64,000 nt of DNA from Rotaria sordida (Eukaryota > Rotifera > Eurotatoria > Philodinida > Philodinidae), in assembly GCA_905250125.1 (NCBI GenBank), contig CAJNOL010001287.1:1-64000 (forward strand), in the 5' to 3' direction. Positions 34,504 through 46,257 of the stretch are shown in pieces. A model generated the notes under the pieces. The model saw nothing but the letters and a program-made list of their open reading frames with translations, was not told the DNA's origin and searched no databases. Position 1 is the stretch's first letter. Every line of letters begins with the position of its first letter. The position numbers and the translations under genes are program-made.

Positions 34504-35202
34504 CGCCCAAGTCAACGCGAACGGTTAGAGAACGCGTTCGGAACAAGTAGTTCGGGGCGCGTTCGGCATGACTTTCGGCTTCATCGCGAACATGTTCGAT
34601 GGCGTTCTGTAAACGTTCGCCTCGGTCTGGGCGTCTAATTCGTCGAATTGTGCACCTCCATTGGTTAAGAAGTAATATTTATTGAAAAATGACAAATTCA
34701 ATCTGTTCAATTGCGTTTTTTTTGTGTTCCCACTATGTATATATATGTACATTAAGTGGTTTTTTTCTGTATTGATATGTACATTAGGTGGTTTTTCTTT
34801 TTTTTATTGATATGTATATTAGATGCTTTTTCTTTTTTTGTATTGATATGAAAAAGATATATCAAAAAGAAGAAATAGAATAGAAACTGTAATATTACTG
34901 ATATGGGAACGAACAATATTCCATTGTTGTTTGATTATTTATGGTGTGGAGGTGAATAACAAGAATACCCATATACTTATACTTTAAAAACGTCGTTTAC
35001 TTTGCTTACTTGACTAGCTTGCAAATGTAACAAAATAGATATTCATTGGTTACAAAAAAAAGTAAAGGCTATCCTTAAATTTGACAATTAAAATTTATTT
35101 ATTTTTCATTCAAAATAAAATGATCGCCAGACACAAAAAAAATCAATCAGGAAGAAATACAAGTCTATGTACAAATATAAGCAAAAAAGAAAGAAGAAGT
35201 TC
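34504..35202. other. Intergenic DNA with a G/C-rich GTTCG patch
   Basis: 34505-34650 is unusually G/C-rich, with repeated GTTCG/CGAAC words (ACGCGTTCGGAACAAG, GCGTTCGGCATG), and is probably part of a repeat. The remainder is AT-rich, with three diverged copies of TTGATATGTA(C/T)ATTAGGTG near 34740-34840. Confidence 0.4.
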
Positions 35203-35812
35203 TCATGGATTAATACGACGTTGATGTAATTGTTTATTTTTATTTGTTATTGGTAATAATGCAGATGATTTTTTAATACATACACCAAATGTTATATTCC
35301 AAAAAGCCATACGAAATTGTTTTGAACAATAAGCATATATAAATGGATTAATAACTGAATTAAAATAACCAAGCCATGTTATTAATGTTACTGTATGATC
35401 ATTTAATGAATGTTTTTCTGCTGGTATAACATACATGATAAAGAAAGGTAACCAAAGAATAATAAAACCACCGACAACAACAGCTAATGTTTTTGCTGTT
35501 TTTTGTTCTTTCATAAAACGAATACGTTCACGACGATGAACATCACCTGGTGTATTATTATTACGTACACTTGTACGTATTAAATTTGATGATTGACCTG
35601 ATAGATATATTGGTGTACGATTTGTCATATCATTTGATGAAATTTTATCCTCATCATCATCTTCATCATTTGTTAACGAATAACTTGGTGTTGCTGTAAA
35701 CGTTTGTTTTGGTCTATTTTGATATGAATTATAATTAATTGATGATGAAGAAAAACAACAACAACAACATAATGAATTATTTTGATTAAGATTATTTTCA
35801 TTTAAATTATTA

Positions 35813-35850
<38 letters not shown>

Positions 35851-38800
35851 TCGACTAATATAATAACGTATTAATGAAGAAAAAGATTTTGGTGGTTGTA
35901 TTGGTGAATTATTTGTTAATCTATATTGTTGTTGTTGTTGTTTACTATTTTCAATTGATGATGCTGATGGTGAAGTTGTTATTAAACGTGAAGATTTTAT
36001 TCGACGATTTATACGTGTTGGTTCAGGTAAAGATTGTTTTTGTCTAATAAAATATGAAGATGTTGAATGATTTGAAAGATTTATTTGCATTATTGAAGGA
36101 TTTGTTGTTGATCGTGTTCTCATTGGTATTGAAGTTATTTGTTGCATACTATTTTTTTTATATCTATGTGTATTTTTTTTTATTGATAATTGTGTTAGTT
36201 CATTTAATGATTGACTTGTTTGATTTAAATTTTCATTTATTGATGAAAATAAATGATGAGCATTATTTTCTTGAATTGGTAATATTAATTGTTCAATTTC
36301 ATTCTAAAAACAAAGAAAACTTTTTATTTTTTGTACTTTTCGTTCATTTTGGGGATAAACATAATTTCGAATATAGATAACGACAAAAAAACAATGTTCT
36401 AGAAAAACTATATCATAAAAATTAATTTCTATTGTATCATATAATTGCATACGGAAGCAGCATTTATCTTTATCTTTTTTTTAATTTTCCGGCCTATGTC
36501 GTACTCATTGATCGAGTACAATTATATCTTAGTGTTCTACTTTTTTTCTCAAGAATAAATGGAATAAATGGGTAGCTATTTCTGTTTCCGGTAATCTAAA
36601 AGGACAAGAGAACGAATAGTTATCATATTGCTCTAATAAGTAATTTCTACTCTATATTCATTGCCTAAAGACAGTTTCATGATTATTTCATATTGACTAG
36701 AATGTTGCAAAAGATCAAGAAAACGGTAGAAATCAAAAAGAATTGAATAAGATTTTTCTCAAAAAACTTATCATTCTATATTACTTTTGATTTAATACAA
36801 ATATCTTTTATTTCTGATGACATTGCCATGTTCAAAAAGCCAAATAAGATTTAGTTATTAAATGAGATTTTATTCATATATATATATTCTTCATCCGTTT
36901 TTTGAGTTGCTAAATGACATCAAATCTTATGTCAGGTTTTTTTTTTCTCAGATATAAAACTCATACATTTGATTATCGGACTTACACACAATACATGAAC
37001 TTATAATAGATTAAAAATATCTAAATCTTTGATTGTCACTCTATAAATATTCAATAAAATTAATTAAAAATTACTTCATCTAAAACGAAATGACAATTTT
37101 TTGTTTTCAATTTATTTTTTCTATATTTTGAAAAAATAAGACACATATATTGTGCATGACAGTTGTCAATTTCAATGAACACTACTTGATCTTTTTCTAT
37201 AGTCTCAACTTATAACTTTGAGCACAAAACAGATTTAATAGAGAAGGAAATATATGTCATCATGTAATAAATGTTATTTGTCGAGAGATTCGAATTGATT
37301 ATTGTATCTACTTTTATTCATGTGAAATAACAAAAAATTTAAATTCTAGAAAACATTCTTACGTTTTGTTTCCTTGTATCTTTAGTGTTTGTTGTTGGTG
37401 TTGAAATAGCAGCAGCGGCAGCCACAGCTGCTGCTTTTAATTGTCGACTATGACTTAATTCTGTATTTAAATCACGTATTTTACTTGTTGTTGAATGTTC
37501 AAATGAACGTGAACGACGTTTAGTTAATGGTGATAAAGATGTTTCATATGTTTTTAATTCATAACATGATTCATCATCTTTACGAAATTGATATTCCGGA
37601 TTAATATGTGTTAAATAATTCGACCGATATTGATAAATATCATCGGATGTATTACTTAATTTTTGTGTTGAATTTTTACATGAATGTGAATAAATTGATG
37701 TTTTTGAACTTGATCGTCGTTGATGTATAGGTGAATTTGTATTCTGATTTTGATTGTTATTATTTGTAAAACGATATACAAGATAACCATTTTGTTTTTG
37801 TTCAATAGTTGGACAATGATTATATGTAAAATGAGGTATTGATGTTCTTGATGATAAATTTTCTTGTGATCGTTTTCGACAACAAAAACAACACCATGAA
37901 GAAAATTTTTTATCTTGTTTTTTATTATTATTTGATATATGTCTATTAGTTATAAAACTATTAGGATTTGATTTTATTGATATATTTGATGATCGAATAT
38001 TATTATTATTATTATTATTATTATTATCATCGCGAAATTTTTTTATTAAATTTTCACGATCATAAACAACCATAAATATACGTATATAAACAAATATCAT
38101 CACAACACCTGGAATATAAAATGAACCAAGGGCTGAATAAACAACATAACCTCGTGCTGTATTTAAGTCGCATTTATATTCTTGTTCGACCTAGAGTTAT
38201 AAATAACAAAACTAACTTTTCATGTCTGTTCAATAAAATCATTTATGCATACGAATTTTTTTCAAGGAAGTATGCCATTCAAATAAGAGAAAACAAAATA
38301 ATAAAGTATTCTTACCTTATGTCGCCTATTTTTATCTCGCCAACCGAATATCGGTGGACATGTTATAACGACTGAAACGATCCATACTAATAAAATCATA
38401 ACACGAGCAAGAAATTTCGATCTATATGCTGTATATGTTAATGGTTTTGTTATAGCCATATACCGATCCACGGAAATACAAGTTAAATTAAGTATACTCG
38501 ATGTACATAAAAGAACATCTGATGATACCCATAAATCACATAAAATTAAACCAAGTTTCCATGAACGATCACGTTGATAACAATAAATACTTAGTGGAAG
38601 AACAAATATTGCAACTAAAGCATCAGCAAAAGCTAATGATGCTATAAAATAATTAGTTACTGTTTGTAAACGACGTGTACGAAAAAAAGCACATATTACA
38701 AGTAAATTGCCAAGAAATGCACTTATATCGATTAATATCATGCATGTTAAAGTTACTATTCGAAACCACACAGGCATTGTTGATGCTGTTGTTGTTGTTG

Positions 38801-38879
38801 TTGTTGTTGCATTAATGTTAAATGTAACATTAGAAAAATCGACATATGATGCAGATGTTAGGGTACCCATGATAATCAT
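35203..38879 (-). CDS. Aminergic (octopamine/dopamine-like) G-protein coupled receptor
   Basis: Three exons: 38879-38316, 38190-37363, 36303-35203; both junctions are phase 0; 830 residues. TM1-4 are in exon 1: GNLLV (N58), LAFAD (D86, position 2.50), Cys114, Asp121 (3.32, the amine-binding aspartate), DRY 138-140, Trp166. Exon 2 starts with extracellular loop 2 (Cys195, disulphide partner of Cys114) and TM5, with Ser207 and Ser211 at positions 5.42 and 5.46, which in catecholamine and octopamine receptors contact the ring hydroxyls. The third cytoplasmic loop is about 500 residues, rich in Ser/Asn, with two poly-Asn runs, an Ala run and a Cys run. Exon 3 carries TM6 (WLPFF 748-752, with Leu in place of the usual Cys before it) and TM7 (NPFIY from 783). 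Plasma membrane. Ligand class is inferred: biogenic amine; the exact amine cannot be told. Alternative Met at 38870. Confidence 0.9.
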
Positions 38880-41127
38880 TCATGATGCATATCTTAAAAT
38901 TTAACTAAATGAATTTTTTTTCTGTCAAAAATAATGTAGAATGACAAAAAAGAAATTGATCATCTTTAGGGCATATCAAAAAAAGGAAAGTGACGACAAC
39001 TATAATAACTCTTTCTTACGTTTGTCTCCTCATGCCTTTTCTTTTTCTGAGACGTCACTCAATTAATCCTCAATTCTCATTCTTGCTCTAGGAAAAAAAA
39101 AGTCACACTATAATTATATATTCTTCTCTCATTCTAGCTATCATAATATCGTCAATAACTAAAAGCATTGTTGAATAGTATGATTTTATTTTCAGTCTCT
39201 ATCACCTTTTATCATTCAAGAATCTATTGGATATTGCTTTCATCAAATGATCGTCTCTAACTACTTATTATAAGAAAAGAAAAAAAATATTATATGTTAA
39301 GAAAACAAGAAAGTGTAGGATAATAAGATCGACAATCCTATCATCATGGTATACAAGAAAATCTTTAGTCACAAATAGTGTTGCATATAGCAGAAGGCTT
39401 GCAAATAAGACATCATCATCATTATCACCAATGGTTTTTTTTTTATTATGCTTTTATTGAATTTATTGTGCCATACGAAAGCATTGACAACGAATTTCTA
39501 CTAAAGCAAGATAAGAATACTAAATGAGAAATAAACGAATTTTCTTACAATAGAATCATATAATACAACAGAAGAAAGGCAGGAGGTAAACTAATTCATT
39601 ATAGCTCCTAGCTGAGTACACGGATACTGTTTTTTGTCTATGAAAGAATAAGAGTGAATCAATGATTTATGACATATATGTGTCAACTATTTGTCTCTCT
39701 CTCTGTCTCGATTAAAGATCATGTTATTGACTTCTATAAGGAAACGAATACATTTGAAAATATCCTCACATTTGATCTCATAGACAATTAGCTTACTATT
39801 ACGTAAGCATAAAAATTAAGAGAGATGAACAAGTATTATATTCTTATTCATATAATAAACTCTAAAAAACAAAATCAATCTATTAACTATTCCATCAATA
39901 AACATATTAGAAATTTTATATGAGAAAACTTTATTATAGTTGTAAGTTCTTCGTTCTCTTATAAAAACATAGATAAAACTAGTTGCTCAATTTCTATGAC
40001 AAGCAAATAGATTCGCTGTGTTATTATGTTCAATATAGAACGGAAATTCCGAATGCTTTTTGTTTGGTATCAATAATAGGTAAGCATGCAAAGTTATTAT
40101 CGATAATGAAGCTGCTTTTTTTTATTTCAAATGAGTACTCGTTAGTGATAAAGAAGAAAAGAATTAGAAGCATAGAAACAAAATAAAAGCATTATAGTCG
40201 CATAAACAACGCAAAGTCGAATTATTCATCGATCTTTTTCTGTTTTTTTTTCTAATACTTATATCAACATCGAATTAGCAATAGCATGCACCGATGCTTT
40301 ACAATACACTCTATTGGTTACAAATTGACATCGTGCATTCCATTTTAAAAAAGACCTAATCTAATAAAATATGAACAATGTGACATTCAAGGTTAATAGA
40401 CAACATGTGGATATATGATGAAATTTTTTTTTTTGTTAAACATAAAGTTTTTCTTCAATCTTAATTGAACGAAATCAAACAAAAACCTAGACAATAGTAC
40501 GTAAAATAGATATGAGTTTTATTTTATCGCTTTACATATAGATATAATTAAAATATGTTTATAATACGACGATGATTACATTTATCGGTATTGTAGATTT
40601 TTCTGTAGACAAAAAAAGTACACTATACATATGACATTAATCCAATTTAATGTATTTTCAACCCATCTCATGTTACATCTTTTAATTGAACTCTTCAGAC
40701 AATAACAAGCATATTCATAGTAGAATAGAAAAAAAAAAGAAAGTGGCCTTATAATAGACATGTTGCGCTTTTCTACTGAAATTCTTTCATGCGATCTTAT
40801 CTTCTGGAAATTCCATGAGACAATCATGTTCGCATGAGCAGGTACACTTATTTTTTATTTTATACTGATTATTTTTTTTTATTGGTTTACGAAATAAATA
40901 TGTTCTTCTTTGATTATTATAAATGATGATAAGATCAAAGAAGAAAAAAAAATATTGGAAAACAATTTTTTTCAATTAATTTAAAACATTTCTATTGGTA
41001 AAACAAAAGAATGAGATTATATCTGATGATTGAAATCTTTATGCAAGATTTCTTATTGTTCGCTAACAAATAATAATAGAAGTACTTTTGACTCTATGTA
41101 AAAAAATTGTTAAATATAGTCTAATAT
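38880..41127. other. Intergenic DNA upstream of the GPCR
   Basis: AT-rich, with no supported gene. Small frames (for example on the minus strand 40582-40975) are low-complexity and lack partners. It probably holds the receptor's promoter. Confidence 0.45.
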
Positions 41128-41350
41128 GCAAGAGTGTCTCGAGATTACCAGGGTTAGAGATTGATGATCTAGGAAGTCGATTAGAAGATTTTTGCTAAAA
41201 GTGACCGGCTTTGGGAGGATTTGAGCGTTTTGGTTTTGGGGAACTGATAATTAAAAAAAAAGTAATAAAACACTGAAACTCTGCTAAAGAAAAATGGAAA
41301 TTTTTCAAGATTGTAAGGTCATCTGCTCGGGACATTCCTGCTTATATGGA
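41128..41350 (+). repeat. Dispersed repeat related to 22545-22705
   Basis: It shares ordered blocks with the copy at 22545-22705: TTTTTGCTAAA, ACCGGCTTTGGGA, GAAACTCTGCTA and GGAAATTTTTCAAGATTG. No terminal repeats seen. Confidence 0.5.
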
Positions 41351-43487
41351 TGCTATGCTTGACTAATTCTCATACGAACAAAACCAACATGTCATCTTAT
41401 TCTTATAATTTTCATAAAAGTATTGCTAAACTATGCTGCATGCTTTTCCATATGTTATGCAAGAATTGACTATAATAAGCACAATGCTAAGGGTATGTCA
41501 TTTAATAAAAGATAATATTATAGAGCTTTTTGCTTTTAGCAATGAATTTCTACTTTATCAACATATAATGTTCATCAGTATTTTAATTCTACTAGTTATG
41601 ATTTTCAATAACGATCTGAAGAATTGATATAACTTTAATCATAGAATAGAAAAAAAAAAGAAAACGTTTTGTTTCTTACAAACTCTTGAATAATATTAAG
41701 TCTTATGAGAATGGTACGAAACTGAAATATGATTGTATATAGTTGAAGACTACTAAAGAAATTTCTAAAATAATTTAAAAAGAAGTATTAAAAAACCCAA
41801 ATAAAAGTTCCATCAAGTAGATCTTCAACTTTTTTTCTGTGATAATTAAAAATTTTATCGTGATGCCTATATTATTAATTCATTGCATGAATATATTTTA
41901 TCTTGTTTTTAATTTTTTCAAAGAAATTAGGTAGATTAGAAAAAGAATTTGAATTAGTTTAAGTTATTTTTAAAAAAATCAAAATATATTAGAATTAAAA
42001 ATAATATTGTCTAGATAAAATTTTAATAAAATAATAATCAATTTTAAAAGGATTTGTGTCCTCAAATAATATATTAAATATATTTCAGTTTTCTTTTTTT
42101 TTTTTTTCTTTACTTACGTAGAGAAAAGAACTTCATGATTAAACGCTGTGGTTGACAGTCTTCTTAAAACACTTCTACTGACATTTCTAGTTGAACACAT
42201 TTAAAGAAAGTGGCTTCGTTAGTTTTTTTCTTCTTCCTCTTTTTTATCTCTTTTATTTTATTGAGCAAACGAGAAGAGAAAAATGACTAGCATCGTCAAA
42301 TTGTCACCAAACTCCTATAACCAAATAAGAAACTGTTAAAACATATTTTTAACTGAGATAGACAATATCATTTTCTTACCTGAATGATTTTTTAGTGTCA
42401 CAAGCACCTGCTCTATTTAACAAGAAAAATATCAGTTGACTTTATCTTACAAGTGAATACTATTGAGAGTGATGTGTGTGATTATGTGATATAAGAAGAA
42501 AAAAAAATCACGACAAAAAGAAAGACAGTAACAAGGGAAATTAACATGAAAATAGAGAAAATTGCGCCAGCTTATATGATTGACAACGGCACAAGGCGTG
42601 GTTATATAAACATCATGTTGTCTGTTGCTTGTCACCAAATATAGATGATAATAAGAGAAAATGAAGACGAACAAACAATTTTTTTTTCAGATTATACTTA
42701 TGTATATATATATATATAGATAAGTTAGCAAGTGAATCTTCTTTGATTTTTGGTATATTGTTACAAGATTGAATATGTCCTTGATTTACAAAGAAAAAAA
42801 AAGAAAAGGAAAATAAGAAGCCTTATTAGAAATAGTATATTCATACATTGAAATGACTATTTAATACTAATATTTATTGACATTCATCAATGAAATCAAT
42901 CTACTTTTAAGCTTCAGAAAAAATTTCTCAATAGGATCAGAGAGTGACTTTTTTTTTAATTATTTCATGTTGATAGCTAATCATCATTCCCTTTCTTGTT
43001 TAGCACACAATAAGTTTTGCCAAAGAGCGAGAAAAAAACAAAAAAGAAATCCAGAGCAAATCTTTCATCACTGAGACGAGTATCAATTTTTGTCTTGTTC
43101 GGCCCGTTAATATTTTGTCAACCTAATCAAGTCATACGCCTGATAACTTAATTCGACAGCTGGCTACAAATGAGAACTCTGCTTTTTTTCTCCGGTTTTC
43201 TCTGTTTGATATATACAGACACAAGTTGTATGCAAAGGTCAAGTTAGCTATAAAATAATCGATTCCATCAATAATCTCATGATAACATTTGTGTACATAG
43301 AAAATAATCGCTTTATTTATTTAAACATTCAAAGAGAGACACTGAAAATTGATAACATGTGCTAAGAGAAAAAAAAAGAAAAAAAACATGAAAATCTGAC
43401 ATTTTATGTTGTGTATACATATTATTGGTTTAAAGAATTATTTTTGTTTTCATCTTAAATGTATAAAAAAAAATGATAATACGGTAA
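41351..43487. other. Intergenic DNA, nothing recognised
   Basis: AT-rich with a (TA)n tract near 42701-42718 and A/G-rich stretches. No gene supported. Confidence 0.45.
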
Positions 43488-45947
43488 TTAAATATAGACT
43501 TTTTGTCGTTTTGATACTGGAGATTCATCGATAATATTTAGTTCAATACCACTATCATGTTCTGACATTATGGACTAAAAAGTAAACATTTTTAGTAAAA
43601 AAAAGAAATATTAATTGATGAAATTAATCATAAACATACATTAAAAATATTTGTTAAATATTCACATTGTTCACTTTTACGTTGTAATTGTTCATTTTCT
43701 TTAGTTAATTCATCAAGTAATTCATGAAGCTAGGAAGAAAAATAAATATTGGTCTTCGTGTTCCTTTTTTTCATATTTATTTTCTATGTAAAATACTTGT
43801 TGGTTTTCTTGTAATTGATCTTCAAGTTTTATACGAGAACGTTCAGCTAATATTCTCCAATAACAATCTGACGCGTGAACTATAATATAAAAATTAAAAA
43901 ATCGTATTTTTTAAAATAATCTGATTAACAAAAAAAAAGAAAAGCTTTATATTTTCTATTCAAGCAAAAGAAACAAAAGAGGATCCTATTACATGAGAAT
44001 ATTTAATTCATAAAATAATCTCTTTAATCAGAATAGAGTGAATCTAACAGAAGTGATTATTATAATATGTAAAAATTATTTTGAGCAGAATTTTTACGCA
44101 AAGCAAAATATGATATGCTATGAAGAGACATTCAAATATTAATAAATAAATAAATAAATAAATAAACCACAACCATAGACCTGTGTATAATCATAATCTA
44201 TCGAATTAAGCATTCTTTAATAAAAATCTAATATTTATTTTTGAATTAAATATGATTAATGAGAATTCATAGACTAAGAAGCAATAACTTCTATATTTGA
44301 TTAGTATTAAAAGACAACCATTGGTTTGTTGGTATAATTTCATATGGGTATTTATTTGAAAAATAAAAGATTGACTACCTTTTCTTTTTATGTCAAAATT
44401 TAAAATGAAAACAAAAATTCTACCTATAATAATTTATTTCTAACATTTATTCGTTGCCTATTGTAAAAACTTGTTAAAATCGAAAATCAAATAAATATTA
44501 ACAATAAACATGTTGATAGAAAATAAGATAGAATCATCAAAATAAACAAACTATGAAATTTTTTTTGTATCAACATGGAAGTTCGTTGGCCGTAGAAACA
44601 TTGAAAAGTGCTTGAGAAAATTCTGACTATCAAGACATCTTCTTTATTATATGAAAATAATACTAACATTCTAACAGAGATTATACACAAGTCAACAGAG
44701 GCAAAAGCTTTTCACGAAACTCGCACGCTTCAAGAATATCCAGTAACTGTAAATTTCCAATATTTGGTAGTTGTTTCACTTTGAAAATATAATTATCCAA
44801 TAGCAATAAAGGTCTTTCTTTGTTATGAATTAATGAAATAAGTGACGATAATGGCTGGTCGACATCTGGTGAAGATAAAACAGCTTCGATCATGATGATT
44901 GACTTTTAGGAGTAGAGTAGTTATTTCTTCGAGTATTTTAATTAATCTCTAATAAGTATTATTCATCATTATTGCCTCTGAATGAAAAAAGCAATAATAA
45001 ACTATAGATATCGAGAATCAGCATTTGCTATATATATCACTTTTGTTTTTCGATATTTTTCCTTTCAATCATTCTATATCACGCCTGAAGGTTTATTTTC
45101 CATGATGAAAATTTATTAAGTTTTATCTTTCGTAATTTATAAGATAACATTTTTTTCCGAAACACAATAAAATGAGGATAGTTCTCATATTTTATCTACG
45201 TGATCAAACTCCATTCAGAATAATTTTGCAACTTTTATATAATTAGAATAAAAAATTTACTCAGAAATGCTTTCTCTCTCATACCCTGTAATTTCATAGA
45301 AAGTATTATATATCAAATGACTTCCTTGCAATGTTTTATTCCGTGTGAGAGCCGAAGAGGCGGTATCGCTTTGAGGATCAGTTTCACTCTTCCGGTGTTT
45401 GTATATGTCTATGCTTCTAAAAATAGACGTTCTCACAAAATTATAAATAGCGTCTCTGAAAGAGAAAGTCTACATACAACACTGAATTTCTTCTACATAA
45501 TGTGGATCTTTTTCAAAATGAATACAAAAGTATAAACTCGTAAAATATATATTGACTTGTCTAATATCTGTTTTCTATGCTACATTGTTCTCTAGACTAT
45601 CTTATTTCAATATAAATATAATTAAAATGCACCTGACATGTCGATATTACGCAAATAATTTTCTATTAAATATTAATCTCAAGTAATTATTTTTTATTCT
45701 ATGATGTCTCAAGAAACAAAAAGAATTCATTTTATTTACTTTTAACAAATTTTTCAAATTCCTTATCATTCATATTTTTTCCTTGTATTATAATATTATC
45801 GATATAGTTCGGTGTATTTGTACTTTTTGAATATTTTTCGATTATATCTGTCTGCATGCACACGGATTGTTTCTTTGATTGTAATACAATTGAATTCAGT
45901 GAGCATAAATTATTTTTTGATGGAGTCGATGTTCTTTTAAGCATCAT
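43488..45947 (-). CDS. GMNN: Geminin-like replication licensing inhibitor
   Basis: Four exons: 45947-45740, 43879-43797, 43729-43640, 43574-43488, giving 155 residues with consistent phases. Exon 1 encodes a basic, Ser/Thr/Lys-rich N-terminal region. The diagnostic geminin segment follows: DCYWRILAERSRIKLEDQL at about residues 74-92, parallel to the YWKEVAEKRRKALYEAL-type start of the geminin coiled coil, then a continuous heptad region to about residue 125 (ENQQLHELLDELTKENEQL). The C-terminus is acidic then basic (DSGIELNIIDESP, SKRQKVYI). In other animals geminin binds and inhibits Cdt1 in the nucleus and also has developmental partners. It is shorter than vertebrate geminin (about 209 residues). 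Could instead be a geminin-family relative (multicilin or GEMC1), but those are usually much longer. A 1.86-kb first intron holds an unexplained frame. Confidence 0.85.
44146..44166 (+). repeat. (AAAT)n microsatellite
   Basis: Five to six tandem AAAT units in intron 1 of the geminin gene. Confidence 0.8.
44681..44893 (-). CDS. Unrecognised 70-residue frame in the geminin intron
   Basis: Same strand as geminin, inside its first intron. It runs from ATG at 44893 to a stop at 44681. It reads like a folded helical protein: acidic and hydrophobic, with SSLISLIHNKERPLLLLDNY and GNLQLLDILEACEFREKLLP, ending TCV. Codon texture is host-like. No acceptor/donor pair in phase with the geminin exons was found, so I do not splice it in. 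Options: a nested small gene, an alternative exon with its own terminator, or a stranded exon from another gene. Family not recognised. Confidence 0.35.
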   Translation of the reverse strand: MIEAVLSSPDVDQPLSSLISLIHNKERPLLLLDNYIFKVKQLPNIGNLQLLDILEACEFREKLLPLLTCV

Positions 45948-46257
45948 TAACGAATAATAAAATCTTTAAAAAAAAAAAGAATTGTTATTTATGATGTGTA
46001 TAGATTTTTACAAAAAAGAAAAAAAGAAAGAAATGAAGTGTTTTATTTTAGTTATATAATGAGGTATGCATATATGCAAAAGACAAATAACACATGCACC
46101 AAAAAGCTTTGATAAATGAAAGAAGCGAATCTAAGAAAAGAAAAACAATCAGATCTAAAGATGAATTGAGATATTTTTGATCCATTCTCTTTGAGAGAAA
46201 AAATAATATTTTACTGAATAAACTATGTTGATTATTAAAAATCTTTTTGTTTTTTTC
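45948..46257 (-). promoter_or_regulatory. Short CAPZB-geminin spacer with acceptor-like site
   Basis: Only 310 bp separate the CAPZB stop from the geminin start on the same strand. A pyrimidine tract followed by AAAG ends 16 bases before the geminin ATG (AG at 45965-45964 on the minus strand). In rotifers with spliced-leader trans-splicing this arrangement would fit a downstream operon gene; this is inference. Confidence 0.35.

Noticed and set aside
36054-36380. 108-codon plus frame opposite the GPCR
   Set aside because: Antisense shadow of GPCR exon 3; Leu/Phe-rich because the sense strand is Asn/Lys-rich.
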